Shown: piece after piece, positions 34,107 to 44,016 of the stretch | How the letters are laid out: each line of letters begins with the position of its first letter | Numbering within the stretch: position 1 is the stretch's first letter | Source of the DNA: CAYLYM01 sp964387645 | GTDB lineage: Bacteria; Calditrichota; Calditrichia; RBG-13-44-9 | Direction of reading: 5' to 3' | NCBI GenBank assembly: GCA_964387645.1 | Contig: CAYLYM010000013.1 | Coordinates: forward strand, 1 to 50,634 | DNA length: 50,634 nt | The notes under the pieces: model-generated | Seen by the model: the letters and a program-made list of their open reading frames with translations, nothing else | What the model was told of the DNA's origin: nothing | Databases searched by the model: none | Program-made: the position numbers and the translations under genes

Positions 34107-35426
34107 TTAAATCGAACTGCCTTTTCCTTTTCGATCCGGATAAACTTCTAAAACTGTCCGATTTTTAGAATTAAAATACCTATGGGCAACCTGCTGAACA
34201 TCTTCTACGCTTATTTTCTGAAATCTTGATATTTCACTAAAAAACAATTCAGGATCATTAAAAAGAGCAGTATACATACATAAATTATCAGCAATTGTAC
34301 GAACCATTTCTTTTTTCGATACCCAATCTGACATAATTTTATTCTTTGCTTTCTGCAATTCATCCTGGTTGACCGCTTCATTTTTAATTCGTTCAAATTC
34401 TTCGAATATATCTTCCAACAATTGTCCGATATTGCTGGCGGGGTGAACCTGGGCAAAAACAAAGAATAAACCCGGACCAAACTTCCCATCAAGACCACCC
34501 AGGATATGCAACGCCGATTGATTCTCTTCAACTATCTTTCGGTACATACGGGAACTCTCACCATCCAATAAAATCTTTTCAATGATTTCTAAAACATAAA
34601 AATCCGGATGAGTTCTTTCTGGTACATGGTAAGAAATCAGGGTAGCTGGAAAAGGTGCAAAAGTGTCAGTATAAACTCTCTTCTTTTCCTGGGTCTGTTC
34701 AGGTTCGGTTAAATCCACCGGAGGAATGGGCGGACCTTGTGAAATATTTTCGAAATATCTCCGGACAAGCCTTAATGTCTGATCGATATCTATTTCTCCA
34801 ACTATTGCTAGGACAGCGTTATTGGGCCTATAATAAAGATCATGAAATTCACGTACATCTTCCAGAGTTGCTCTATCTAAATCATTCATTGAACCAATTA
34901 CTGAATGTTTATATGCATAATTGGTATATGCAACTTCATCTTTCAATTCGTATAATACTCGCATATATGGTTGATTATCAATACGTTGTCGTCTCTCCTC
35001 CTTAACAGTGTCTCGTTGATTTTCAAAGTTTTCCTGATTTAATTTCAATGAACGCATTCTATCTGCTTCTAAAAAGAGCGCCAATTCAAGCTGATTAGCT
35101 GGAACCACCTCCCAATAATTGGTCCGATCTTGTGAAGTTGAACCGTTTACCATTCCACCTACATCGTTAATCAACTTAATATGCTCAGCTTTTCCCACAT
35201 TTTCTGAACCCTCAAACATCATATGTTCAAATAAATGAGCAAAGCCACTTTTACCCGGCTTTTCGTTTCTTGAACCAACTTTATACCAAATATCCACCGC
35301 AACAACAGGAACACCTTCTCTTCGCATTAAAATAACATCTAATCCATTTTCTAATTTTTTCCATACAACTTTTTCTTTCTTAGAAATTATTAAGGCATTT
35401 TCTTCAACAGATGTTATTGTATTCAT
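34107..35426 (-). CDS. M16 zinc metallopeptidase, catalytic subunit
   Basis: A 439-residue M16B peptidase. The zinc-binding HLFEHMMF is at 64-71 (H64, E67, H68), and the distal glutamate comes in TVKEERRQR (Glu143 or Glu144), the expected distance away. The N-terminal region lacks a signal peptide. It is the upstream gene of the M16 pair; a GGGAG ribosome site precedes the ATG. In this family a catalytic and a non-catalytic chain usually clamp around an unfolded peptide. The substrate is not evident. Confidence 0.9.
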   Translation of the reverse strand: MNTITSVEENALIISKKEKVVWKKLENGLDVILMRREGVPVVAVDIWYKVGSRNEKPGKSGFAHLFEHMMFEGSENVGKAEHIKLINDVGGMVNGSTSQDRTNYWEVVPANQLELALFLEADRMRSLKLNQENFENQRDTVKEERRQRIDNQPYMRVLYELKDEVAYTNYAYKHSVIGSMNDLDRATLEDVREFHDLYYRPNNAVLAIVGEIDIDQTLRLVRRYFENISQGPPIPPVDLTEPEQTQEKKRVYTDTFAPFPATLISYHVPERTHPDFYVLEIIEKILLDGESSRMYRKIVEENQSALHILGGLDGKFGPGLFFVFAQVHPASNIGQLLEDIFEEFERIKNEAVNQDELQKAKNKIMSDWVSKKEMVRTIADNLCMYTALFNDPELFFSEISRFQKISVEDVQQVAHRYFNSKNRTVLEVYPDRKGKGSSI

Positions 35427-35932
35427 CAGACGCTCCCAGTTATCAATATAAAACCCAAATTAGTAATGTAAATAAACTTATAAAATATTTAGAGTTAATC
35501 GAGCTAAAAATAATGTATTGTTTCAATATAACCAAATGCAATTTTATATCCAATCTGAACTTTAAAAGTAATGTTAAAATGGAATGCAGGTTGATAAGCA
35601 GTTGGGTACTGGTGGAATTCGCCAACGATTTATTTGAATTATATAATTTTTTTAATTTTAATCTAAAACAGATTAGGGTATTACATTAAACATGATTAAA
35701 TGATGAGTCGAATTACAATCAAAAGATTACTCTGAGCCCAGAATAAGTGTTTTAAAAAATTTTATATTTCCCTCTGCCCAGTGTAGATGGGCAACCTATT
35801 TAATGATGTAATCATAGAATTTTTCGGAACAAAAGCTATTATCAAACAATATTCACATTTCATTTTCTTTAGTCTTCTAATAACCCTCCCTGTTTACAAA
35901 TACATCCTAATGAACAAGTTTTCTTTTCATAT
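35427..35932. other. Gene-free stretch
   Basis: No supported gene. Short frames in both directions here have no ribosome site and poor composition. A 6-bp hairpin TGCCCA/TGGGCA (35775-35793) lies downstream of the small membrane ORF, but no T-run follows it on the minus strand, so it is at best a weak terminator. The promoter for the M16 pair must be in the left part. Confidence 0.4.
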
Positions 35933-36100
35933 CTACTTAAACCTGAGTCCCACCATATACACAATAATCCCGATAACCAGTAATTTCCATTGGACATTGA
36001 TTTGTCTAAAACCTGCTTGTACCCATCCAACTATCAATGCCAGAACTATCAGGAATAGACCTAATTTGATTAAAATTTGTTTTAGTGATATTTTAATCAT
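35933..36100 (-). CDS. Small two-helix membrane protein overlapping AMMECR1
   Basis: A 55-codon frame whose ATG overlaps the last codons of the AMMECR1 gene by 8 bases, the classic geometry for translational coupling. It encodes two hydrophobic helices (about LGLFLIVLALIVGWVQAG and LLVIGIIVYMVGL) separated by a short polar loop. The family is not recognised. A longer reading from 36172 would run far into AMMECR1 and is less likely. Confidence 0.5.
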   Translation of the reverse strand: MIKISLKQILIKLGLFLIVLALIVGWVQAGFRQINVQWKLLVIGIIVYMVGLRFK

Positions 36101-36707
36101 TAAAAACGTCTTTTTCGCTAAAAATTTCGGCAGAAAAAATCCATATTTCCGTTTCGGGATCTTTCCAGGCATCGGGGGGTAATCCCGCTTTTAGACAGGT
36201 TTGTTCCAGAAACTGTTCTCTGTCCCAATTCCATTCTGTAGCTACCTGGGGCAACAATAATCCCCGTGAAAATCCGCGACTGATCACAATACCGTGGATG
36301 CCTACCTGAATTTCGTCCACATTGTGAATTCGACGTAAAGGCGATAATATCGAAATTTCAATGGTGATCTGGGAAAATTCAGCAAGTGTCAGTGGTGGAA
36401 AACGTGGATCCTCGAAAGCTGCAGACTTGGCCATTTCCATAACTGCCCGGTACACTGGTTTGGATCCCTCAACATAGCCAATACAACCACGAAGGTTTCC
36501 ATTTTTGTACAGCGTGACAAAAACACCATACTTTTCTTCTAATTTTTTTGTAGGAGGCTGGGTTTCAAGAAAACGGTTTTTTGTTAAAAGTTCATGAATG
36601 GTCTCTCTGGCCAATTTGAGTAGATACTTCTTCTCATTTTCACTTAATTTCAAAATATCGCTCGATCCTGCATGACTCATGGTCTTTTCTCCAGTTTTGG
36701 ATAGCAA
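36093..36707 (-). CDS. AMMECR1-domain protein (AmmeMemoRadiSam system A)
   Basis: A 204-residue protein with the AMMECR1 signature: YGVFVTLYKNGNLRGCIGYV (about 65-84), then AFEDPRFPPLTLAEF, IEISILSPLRR and GFSRGLLLPQVA, with WNWDREQFLEQTCLKAGL near the end. Its first residues are not conserved; Met10 is a possible alternative start. Family proteins are conserved from archaea to humans, and in bacteria are often found with MEMO1 and a radical SAM protein. The MEMO-like gene is 90 bp upstream in the same direction. The radical SAM member is not in the window. The biochemical function is not established. Confidence 0.9.
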   Translation of the reverse strand: MLSKTGEKTMSHAGSSDILKLSENEKKYLLKLARETIHELLTKNRFLETQPPTKKLEEKYGVFVTLYKNGNLRGCIGYVEGSKPVYRAVMEMAKSAAFEDPRFPPLTLAEFSQITIEISILSPLRRIHNVDEIQVGIHGIVISRGFSRGLLLPQVATEWNWDREQFLEQTCLKAGLPPDAWKDPETEIWIFSAEIFSEKDVFND

Positions 36708-36797
36708 CAGGTAAAGATAAACATCTTATCCTTATATTATTGTAAGGAAAATTTCCAATTGCCTATCGCAAGAAATGATAAAAATTTCTAGAAAATT

Positions 36798-37628
36798 TCA
36801 ATACAAAACGGCGGACAGATAGCCAACCACCTGGTCCCGATCAGCCGTGATATCACCTGAATTGCGGTATAACAAAACTTTTGCTTCGCTTGCTCCCAAT
36901 TCACGGGCAGCTTTCATAGCAGCAATGACGGGACCAAATCCGCACATTTCAGTGCGATTTCGTCTTATATCTTCCAACAGTTTATCTTCATCAAATTCGG
37001 CAATATCATCTTGTGCTATTTGGTCCAATTTTCTAGCAACAGAATCATGATAAAAATGAGAGAGATCGCTACTGGCCACAATCAATGATTGCTCAGCGGG
37101 AAGGACTTTCGCCAGTGCATTAGCCAGAATAGTTATCTGTTTATCTTCCTGATCGCCCATTGAAATAGGAATTAACTCAAATTTCCTTAACGTCCATTGT
37201 AGAAATGGCAATTGAACCTCCAGTGAATGTTCCGACCGGGAATGACCTTTATCCGACAATTTAATAAGTGGATGATGTTGAGTTAATTTTTTAGCAAGTT
37301 CTTTGTTCACCGGAACGTTGCCTAAAGGTGTTTCGAAAGCGGAGCCATTAAATACACTGATGAAATTAAAATACTCATGATGACTGGGTGCAATCACCGC
37401 CACATAATCATATTTTTCCCCTAATATCTGTCGATATGCCCTGGCAGCCACACCGCCAGAATACATATAACCAGCATGCGGTACAATGATCGCTTTTATC
37501 CGTCTGGGGAAATCCCAAACAGGAGAAGCTTCCAATAACATGCTTAATTCGCGTTCTAATATCATCTTCTCACCCGGGTAAAACATCCCTGCAACACCTG
37601 CATTTCGGATGCCACTAAAAAATCTCAT
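36798..37628 (-). CDS. MEMO1-family protein (AmmeMemoRadiSam system B)
   Basis: A 276-residue protein of the MEMO1 family. The metal-like pocket residues known from MEMO1 are present: His51 in VPHAGYMYSGG, His83/84 in APSHHEYF, and a Cys in EMCGFGPV near residue 229. SEHSLEVQLPFLQW and SSDLSHFYH are further family signatures. The fold is related to extradiol dioxygenases, but the activity in bacteria is unknown. It lies upstream of the AMMECR1 gene on the same strand, with a 90-bp gap, and is probably co-transcribed. Confidence 0.9.
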   Translation of the reverse strand: MRFFSGIRNAGVAGMFYPGEKMILERELSMLLEASPVWDFPRRIKAIIVPHAGYMYSGGVAARAYRQILGEKYDYVAVIAPSHHEYFNFISVFNGSAFETPLGNVPVNKELAKKLTQHHPLIKLSDKGHSRSEHSLEVQLPFLQWTLRKFELIPISMGDQEDKQITILANALAKVLPAEQSLIVASSDLSHFYHDSVARKLDQIAQDDIAEFDEDKLLEDIRRNRTEMCGFGPVIAAMKAARELGASEAKVLLYRNSGDITADRDQVVGYLSAVLY

Positions 37629-38294
37629 GCTTTCCCCTGAGAGTTTTCTTAAAATATATATAAAGAAGAGAACAGGTAAAAGCCCTTTTTAGCAGTTGAG
37701 GAAAGAAAACTATTTTTAAAACATTAATAAATCTTATCCATCGTGTACAACAGAATTTTCATTTAGAAAAAAACGTAACTGCTTACATTTATGAATCGAT
37801 GGAGAACAATTTGCTGAATCTATCATTAATAGGTGTTTGATCGGCTATGTCTTAGCGAACACAATATTTTTAAACCAAAGCAAAAATTTATGCATCACAT
37901 AGTGATTTCTTCTCAAGATAAATCGCAGAGTTTGTATGTTAAAAATATCATTATTCAATGTAATTCAAAATGATTTCAACCTGATTATCATCAGATATCG
38001 CCCTAATTAATTGATATTATTATTTTTCTGCGTTTCTAATGAACCCTGTGGTGAATATTCAGGGTAATCAACATATTTTAGGTAATTGATGAATAATTTT
38101 ATTTACAACTCATTCTGATATATTTATTAGTTTTTATTAGAAATATTGCACATAATTTGCATTCAACTGCAAAATCTGGGATTTTTTACACTAAAATCCA
38201 AAAGCCATGCCTTTTATTAATAAAACCACAACCTCAAGTTGACCAAAACCGTTTTAATAGTATGCATATCAAAACCTTTTTCCTACTTCTACAT
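37629..38294. other. Gene-free stretch with repeat copy B
   Basis: No reading frame is supported. It contains the reverse-oriented repeat at 37885-37946 (listed separately). The right end, just after the histidine kinase gene, has no clear hairpin. The left end would hold the promoter for the MEMO/AMMECR1 genes. Confidence 0.45.
37885..37946 (-). repeat. Dispersed intergenic repeat, copy B
   Basis: Read on the minus strand this copy aligns to 565-627 over about 62 bases without gaps, roughly four in five identical. The first 22 bases, which end in CTCTGCG, match exactly, followed by TTTATC and CACTATGTGATG. The CAC/GTG core is an imperfect palindrome in both copies. It lies alone in a gene-free stretch. 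Confidence 0.7.
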
Positions 38295-41200
38295 TTAAGC
38301 TTGCATTACTTTTTGAACCTTGGTTAATAAAGATTCTGGTGTAAAAGGTTTTTGTAATAATTGAACACCTTGTTCCAGAATTCCCTGTTTCGAAATAAAG
38401 TCATCGGTATATCCTGTCATAAACAAGACTTTCATCTCAGGATATAATTGAATAAGTTTTTGTCTGACCTCATTTCCGCTCATTTTGGGCATAATCACAT
38501 CGGTGAGTAACAGATGAATGGTAGTAGGTGAAGATTTCTTACAAATTTGAATCGCTTGATCTCCATTCTCTGCTTCAATTACCTCATAACCGTATTCTTC
38601 TAATACATTTTTAGCCAATTTACGAATATCAGGATCATCCTCAACCAGCAGAATTGTTCCGCTTCCCCTTAGAGAATTAATATCAATTCCGGATTTTTCA
38701 TGAAGATCCAATTCTTCTGTAATTTGGGGAAAATATATTTTAAAGGTAGTGCCTTTACCTACCTCGCTGTAAACCCAGATAAAACCACCACATTGTTTAA
38801 CGATACCATAAACAGTGGAAAGACCAAGCCCGGTTCCTCTACCTTCCTCCTTGGTTGTAAAAAAGGGGTCAAAAATTTTTGACTGCGTTGCCTTATCCAT
38901 TCCGATACCCGTATCGCTAACGCTCATTAAAACATAATTACCAGGCTTTATATCGGGATGATTTTTAACAGCATTTTCATTTAGATACACATTCCGGGTT
39001 TCAATGATAAGTTTACCACCATCGGGCATGGCATCGCGAGCATTCACCGCCAGATTGACGATCACCTGGTCCATTTGCCCTGGATCTACTTTGATATTCT
39101 TTAGTGATTTATCCAGCACGATGGACAATTCAATATCCTCTCCGATAAGCCGTCGGAGCATTTTCTCTACATCTTTAATAATACCATTTAAATTAACATT
39201 AACAGGCTGAAGCACTTGCCTACGACTGAACGCCAAAAGCTGGTTGGTTAACGAAGCAGCCCGTTGCCCGGCTTTTTGAATCTGCTCAAGTTGTCTATAT
39301 ATCTTGGGATTATTTTTTAATTTCTTGCTTAACATGCTACTATATCCCAGAATAATCGTTAAAATGTTGTTAAAATCATGTGCTACCCCACCAGCCAGCA
39401 TACCTACCGCTTCCAACCTTTGGGATTGGAGCAGTTGTTCCTCTAATTTTTTCTGTTCGGATATATCCAGCATGATTCCTCGCTGAAGAATAGCACCATC
39501 ATCTCTGGTAACAACAGTAATGACATCATGAATCCATACGATGCGTCCATCCGCAGCAATCATTCGATAATCTACCTCGTGATTTCTTTTTTCTTTAGTT
39601 GCATTTTTACAATAAGCAATCACCTTTTGGCGATCATCTGGATGAATATGATTCTGCCAGAACCCGGGTTGATACCATTGTTCAATCGGGTAACCCAGAA
39701 TATCTTCCGCTTTCTGACTGACAAATCGAAATACAGTAGTCTGGGGATCTGATTCCCATACAATCCCATCGATGGTATTGACCAAATCCTGATATTGCTG
39801 TTTTGACTTTTGCAATTTTTCTTCTGCCGTTTTTATGCGGGTCACATCATGATAATTGACCACAATCGCCTGGACACTCGGCTCATCCAGTAAATTTGTG
39901 CCAGTGACGTCCAACCATCGCCAGGATCCATTTTTATGCCTTGCCCGTATACGAGTCGATAAACTTTTTCTTGGTTTTTTAATTAATTTCTTAAAAAGAA
40001 TTCGTATACCAGGTAAATCTTCCGGGTGAACATGATTAAAAAAACTTGTTCCCACCAATTCTGCCGGCGAATAATCCAATATCCTTTCAACCGCTGGACT
40101 CACGTAAACCGATGTTCCTTTTTCATCAATTAGAAGAATGACACTTTCAGCCTTCTCGATAAGTGACCGGAACCGTATTTCACTTTGTCGTATAGCTTCC
40201 TCAGCCTGCTTCCTTTCGGTGATATCCTGGACGATTCCACTCAAGCCAATCGCTTTGCCAGTCTTATCTAATACTATTTTAAATTGAGACCATACCACCC
40301 GTTCCATTCCATCCGGTCTGTAAATGCAGTATTCCAGGGAACGTTGTCTGTAATCTTTTAAAATTTGTTGGAAAACTTCTTCAACTTTTTGTCTATCTTC
40401 AGGACAAACCCTTTGTGAAAGCCAGATAGCGCAGTTCTGAATATTCCGCGTCCTGGGTGAACCAAAAATTCGAAAAACCTCGTCAGAAAAATAGACTTTA
40501 TTAGTAACAAAGTCCCAGTATAGATTACCCATATTTGCGATAGATTGCGCCTCTACCAGCCGAGCTTTGCTCACTTTTATCTGATCCAAAAGACGTGCAT
40601 TTTCCAGAGCGCTGGCAATGTAGTATGAAAGTGTCTTCACCAATTCTCTTTTTGCAGAATCGAAGGCATAGGGCTCTTTTGCCATCAAAACTAACACACC
40701 AAATAACTGCTTCCCCAACAATAACGGCACATAAAAGAAAGTTCGTACGGGTAAATCGGTAGCGCCTTCCGGAGAATCTTTTTCTGGATAGGGTATATAA
40801 ATGATTTGACGATTAGCTGCTGCGCTAGATAAAGGATCGTCCTCATCCAGTTGATATTCATGTTTTGGCCACAACCAGTCAGTTTCTGCTGCCGATAATC
40901 CGACCACCTTCTCCTTAAACAACACCTTTTTCATTTTATTATAGCAGAAAAAAGCTACTTTCTCCACACCCATTACCCGCCTCACGCTCTGACATACCAA
41001 ATCGGCAATTTCGCTGGGAGCAGAACGAGCGATAATTAAACTTTCGTTTATCATCCGTTCCACCGTCCGCGATCGCTCCAGAGCCTCAGTATAAAGACGG
41101 GCATTCTCTATGGCAATAGCTGCCTGTCCAGCCAGTGTTTCGAAAAAACTGATATCTTCCTGAGCAAAAATTTTTGGTTTGGTTGTTAATAAATGCAAAA

Positions 41201-43394
41201 TGCCAATTGTTTTACCTTTCATAATCATCGGGACACCCAGATAAGAACAAAGTTTCACGTTATTGATCTGTTCATTATGCATCTGTAATCGAGAATCTTT
41301 CGAAATATCATAAATAATCACAGATTCCTGGCGATCTATATACCAGTGAAATAAACTTTCTGCTATACTAAATGCTTCTTTATCAACAATTGTACCATTG
41401 GGTAAACGCATCACGAAGACCTGGCTGGTGAGTTGATCTTCATCTAACAAACTGACTGCTATGGCATCGGCTCCTAACCTTTTGGGCACCCCTTTTAAAA
41501 CTACTTTCAAGATGTCGTCTATTGAATGGCGGGCGATGATGGCTTGATCAATCTTGCGTAAAACACATAAGCGTGTCAGCCGCTGTTCGGCTTCCAGGTA
41601 ACGGTAAGAGTGGTCAATAGCCAGAGCCAATTGCTCGCTGATAGCCTGCAAGGTATGCATTTGTTCATCGGTAAAAGCATTATACCGGTGGCAACCTAAT
41701 ACCAACGTTCCTATCCAACCGCCGCCTTTGGGTTTGGGCACAACTAGCGGGATACTGGCCCATGATTGTATCCCTTCGCTTTTGGCAATTTCCGGAATTT
41801 TTCCATTCTCATTCATCCTCTCATTGATAATAGAAACCGATTGAATCCATTCTGGACATTCTTTGACGGGGAAACTGCGGATACTTGCGCGAAGTTCATC
41901 CGAAAAACCTCGCCAAACTCGTAAAGTAATATAATCATCCTTAATCAGATAGATTCCTCCAATGGCACAATCCAGGAAGTTAGTAGCTTCAGCAAGAATA
42001 AAATTCAGTCTTTCATTAAGATCAAAAGTTTTCAGAATAGCGTTAATTATCCGCGCTCTGGTAGCCAATTCTTCGTGTTGCCGGCGAATCTGCTTTTCTG
42101 CTTCTAACCGCTCCGAAATGTCTACGCCGATCCCAATTTGGGTTCCATCACTCAATTGTACATTTGACCAGATGCTCGGAACGACTAAACCGTCTTTAGA
42201 AGTAATAACAAACTCCCGCCACTCGGAAGTGGCTTCCATCATATAAGCACAGGCTTTTTTGCGATATTCCGGGTCTGGAAAACACAACGACATTAAATTT
42301 TCACGCCGGGCATCCTCCATAGCCCAGCCCAGTCGTCTGGTAAATTCCTTATTAAGCATTAAAAATTTCATTTCCGGATCATAACAAATTATCATTACCG
42401 GTATATTATCCAGAATTTTTTGTAGAAATTCCCTTTGCTTTTTTATCTCATCTTCTTTTTGCTTCCTTTCGGTGAGGTTTCGGGTTATTTTAGAAAATCC
42501 GCGCAGCTTGCCTTCTTCATCACGCAGGGCGGTAATGACGACACTTGCCCAGAAAAGCGAACCATCTTTGTGGACACGCCACCCTTCATCTTGCATGCGC
42601 CCTTCTTTCTCAGCTTCTGTCAGGTGTCGTTCAGGCAGGCCAGTTTCTTTATCCTTCGGCGTATAAAAACAGGAAATATGCCGGCCGATGACCTCTTCGG
42701 CTCGGTACCCCGTGATCCGTTCAGCACCAACATTCCAACTCTTCATATATCCCTTTGGATCAAGGATAATAATGGCGTAATCAATCACACCCTGCACCAA
42801 CAGCTTGAACTGCTCTTCACTCGCCTTCAATGCCTTTTCTACCAGTTTGCGTTTACTAAATTCATGCGTAAGTATTTTATCTGTTAATTCCAGTATCCTT
42901 GTTTGTTTCTCCAACTTTTTATTCAATTGCAGGCGCTGGTGCTCCAATTCTTCCTCTAACCGTTTCCGCTCGGTAATGTCCCTGATAAAAGCATAAAATC
43001 TACCACCCTTTTCAGCCATGTATTTGGTGCTCACTTCTACATCAATAATCTTTCCATCCTTACACTTGTGGCGGGTTTCAAAACGATCGCTACCCTTTTG
43101 GATTATCTGCTGGATGTGCTTTGCCGTCTCCTTCGGGCTTTCGTTCGCCTCAATGTCGGAAATCTTCATATTTAAAAGCTCCCCTCGACTATAACCAGTC
43201 ATTTGACAAAAAGCATTGTTAACATCCAGAATACGCCCCCGGGAGTCCACAATCCAGAACCCATCTATGGAAGAAGCAATAATCGTACGATACTCAGTAT
43301 CCGATAGTTCTTTTTTAATGGATTCCTCATTATTTTTTAACTCAGAATCATCCAGATTCTCTTTATTTTCCTTTTTTGAAATTTTCTTTGCCAT
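38295..43394 (-). CDS. Soluble hybrid histidine kinase, six PAS and three GAF domains
   Basis: A 1,699-residue cytoplasmic kinase with no transmembrane helix. In order: three PAS domains (about 35-150, 195-315, 320-440), three GAF domains (about 455-600, 610-775, 780-945), three more PAS domains (about 955-1075, 1080-1200, 1205-1325), then HisKA with the phospho-accepting GGVAHDFNNIL, an HATPase with NLAVNARDAMPDGG, SDTGIGM and GTGLGLSTVYGI, and a C-terminal receiver (VEDDPDIR, LLTDVIMPKMSG, LQKPFT). The HDFNN sequence around the His places it in a common hybrid kinase subfamily. The GAF domains suggest small-molecule or redox sensing. No DNA-binding output is attached, and no separate response regulator or phosphotransfer gene is next to it. 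Its signal and output partner cannot be deduced. Confidence 0.9.
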   Translation of the reverse strand: MAKKISKKENKENLDDSELKNNEESIKKELSDTEYRTIIASSIDGFWIVDSRGRILDVNNAFCQMTGYSRGELLNMKISDIEANESPKETAKHIQQIIQKGSDRFETRHKCKDGKIIDVEVSTKYMAEKGGRFYAFIRDITERKRLEEELEHQRLQLNKKLEKQTRILELTDKILTHEFSKRKLVEKALKASEEQFKLLVQGVIDYAIIILDPKGYMKSWNVGAERITGYRAEEVIGRHISCFYTPKDKETGLPERHLTEAEKEGRMQDEGWRVHKDGSLFWASVVITALRDEEGKLRGFSKITRNLTERKQKEDEIKKQREFLQKILDNIPVMIICYDPEMKFLMLNKEFTRRLGWAMEDARRENLMSLCFPDPEYRKKACAYMMEATSEWREFVITSKDGLVVPSIWSNVQLSDGTQIGIGVDISERLEAEKQIRRQHEELATRARIINAILKTFDLNERLNFILAEATNFLDCAIGGIYLIKDDYITLRVWRGFSDELRASIRSFPVKECPEWIQSVSIINERMNENGKIPEIAKSEGIQSWASIPLVVPKPKGGGWIGTLVLGCHRYNAFTDEQMHTLQAISEQLALAIDHSYRYLEAEQRLTRLCVLRKIDQAIIARHSIDDILKVVLKGVPKRLGADAIAVSLLDEDQLTSQVFVMRLPNGTIVDKEAFSIAESLFHWYIDRQESVIIYDISKDSRLQMHNEQINNVKLCSYLGVPMIMKGKTIGILHLLTTKPKIFAQEDISFFETLAGQAAIAIENARLYTEALERSRTVERMINESLIIARSAPSEIADLVCQSVRRVMGVEKVAFFCYNKMKKVLFKEKVVGLSAAETDWLWPKHEYQLDEDDPLSSAAANRQIIYIPYPEKDSPEGATDLPVRTFFYVPLLLGKQLFGVLVLMAKEPYAFDSAKRELVKTLSYYIASALENARLLDQIKVSKARLVEAQSIANMGNLYWDFVTNKVYFSDEVFRIFGSPRTRNIQNCAIWLSQRVCPEDRQKVEEVFQQILKDYRQRSLEYCIYRPDGMERVVWSQFKIVLDKTGKAIGLSGIVQDITERKQAEEAIRQSEIRFRSLIEKAESVILLIDEKGTSVYVSPAVERILDYSPAELVGTSFFNHVHPEDLPGIRILFKKLIKKPRKSLSTRIRARHKNGSWRWLDVTGTNLLDEPSVQAIVVNYHDVTRIKTAEEKLQKSKQQYQDLVNTIDGIVWESDPQTTVFRFVSQKAEDILGYPIEQWYQPGFWQNHIHPDDRQKVIAYCKNATKEKRNHEVDYRMIAADGRIVWIHDVITVVTRDDGAILQRGIMLDISEQKKLEEQLLQSQRLEAVGMLAGGVAHDFNNILTIILGYSSMLSKKLKNNPKIYRQLEQIQKAGQRAASLTNQLLAFSRRQVLQPVNVNLNGIIKDVEKMLRRLIGEDIELSIVLDKSLKNIKVDPGQMDQVIVNLAVNARDAMPDGGKLIIETRNVYLNENAVKNHPDIKPGNYVLMSVSDTGIGMDKATQSKIFDPFFTTKEEGRGTGLGLSTVYGIVKQCGGFIWVYSEVGKGTTFKIYFPQITEELDLHEKSGIDINSLRGSGTILLVEDDPDIRKLAKNVLEEYGYEVIEAENGDQAIQICKKSSPTTIHLLLTDVIMPKMSGNEVRQKLIQLYPEMKVLFMTGYTDDFISKQGILEQGVQLLQKPFTPESLLTKVQKVMQA

Positions 43395-43457
43395 GATACA
43401 TCCTCAAAAAAAATTTTAAAACTTATATAAATTTCTCTGGTTAATAAAAATTAACCT

Positions 43458-43481
43458 GGTTCATTTAGATAAAAATGAACC
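43458..43481 (-). promoter_or_regulatory. Palindrome upstream of the histidine kinase
   Basis: GGTTCATTT and AAATGAACC form a perfect 9-bp inverted repeat with a 6-base spacer, centred about 75 bases upstream of the kinase ATG. It could be an operator for an unknown regulator or a leader hairpin. No T-run follows on the minus strand, so it is not a terminator. Confidence 0.35.
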
Positions 43482-43890
43482 GTACAATTAAATCCACTTC
43501 AACTTTTTTCAGGAAAAAAATGGAAGGTTCTAACTAAATAAATTTAAAATAAAACATCTTAGATAAATCCTTAAACTAAAAATTACAGTAAAACTTAAAA
43601 AAAATTTTATTTTTATTACAAATATAAAACCAATTCAAAAATCAAGCAATAAATAATTTCATAGATTTTGGAAAAAAATCAATTGCCATTCTCTAAAACC
43701 TATAAATATAACAGATAATAAAATTCACTTATTAAATTTTTTAAATTTCAATTAAAATTTTAAAAGTAAACCTTTCATTAATCTTGTTATTATCGTAATA
43801 TTATTTATAATTATAAGTATCTTTTTTTGTAAATACTATTGTGTTATTTCAATATTAAAAATTGTTGAATAACGAAAATAGAAATTCTAT

Positions 43891-43950
43891 ACCCTCTGCG
43901 CCTCCGCGGTTTATTCCAAAAAAGGATTACTATATGATAAATAAGCGGGG
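43891..43950 (+). repeat. Dispersed intergenic repeat, diverged copy C
   Basis: CTCTGCGCCTCCGCGGTTTA, then TTCCAAAAAAGG and ACTATATGATAAATAAG follow the order of copy A (CTCTGCGGTTTATCCC, then AAAAAAACC and ACTACGTGACGAATAA). It carries an extra CCTCCGCG unit. Similar CTCTGCG-rich intergenic units occur in many bacterial genomes, from memory. Confidence 0.55.
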
Positions 43951-44016
43951 ATTAGAAATATTTAGCATATTTTGCATTAAACTTATTCGTTTAAATAAAA
44001 TCATAAAATCTGTGTA

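Larger units (their letters stand above)
43395..44016. other. Gene-free stretch with repeat copy C
   Basis: No supported gene. It holds the hairpin at 43458-43481 and the repeat copy at 43891-43950 (both listed). The part from about 43520 to 43880 is extremely AT-rich and shows no structure I can name. A 69-codon plus-strand frame across the repeat is not credible. Confidence 0.45.

Noticed and set aside
35411..35689. 92-codon plus-strand frame
   Set aside because: It lies mostly in AT-rich gene-free DNA, begins inside the M16 gene antisense, and has no ribosome site.
35775..35793. TGCCCA/TGGGCA hairpin as a terminator
   Set aside because: No T-run follows it on the relevant strand.
35787..36182. 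131-codon plus-strand frame
   Set aside because: It runs antisense through the coupled small ORF and the AMMECR1 end, and its sequence has no recognisable pattern.
37629..38294. Possible CRISPR or tandem repeat array
   Set aside because: The repeat occurs once here and its other copies are tens of kilobases away.
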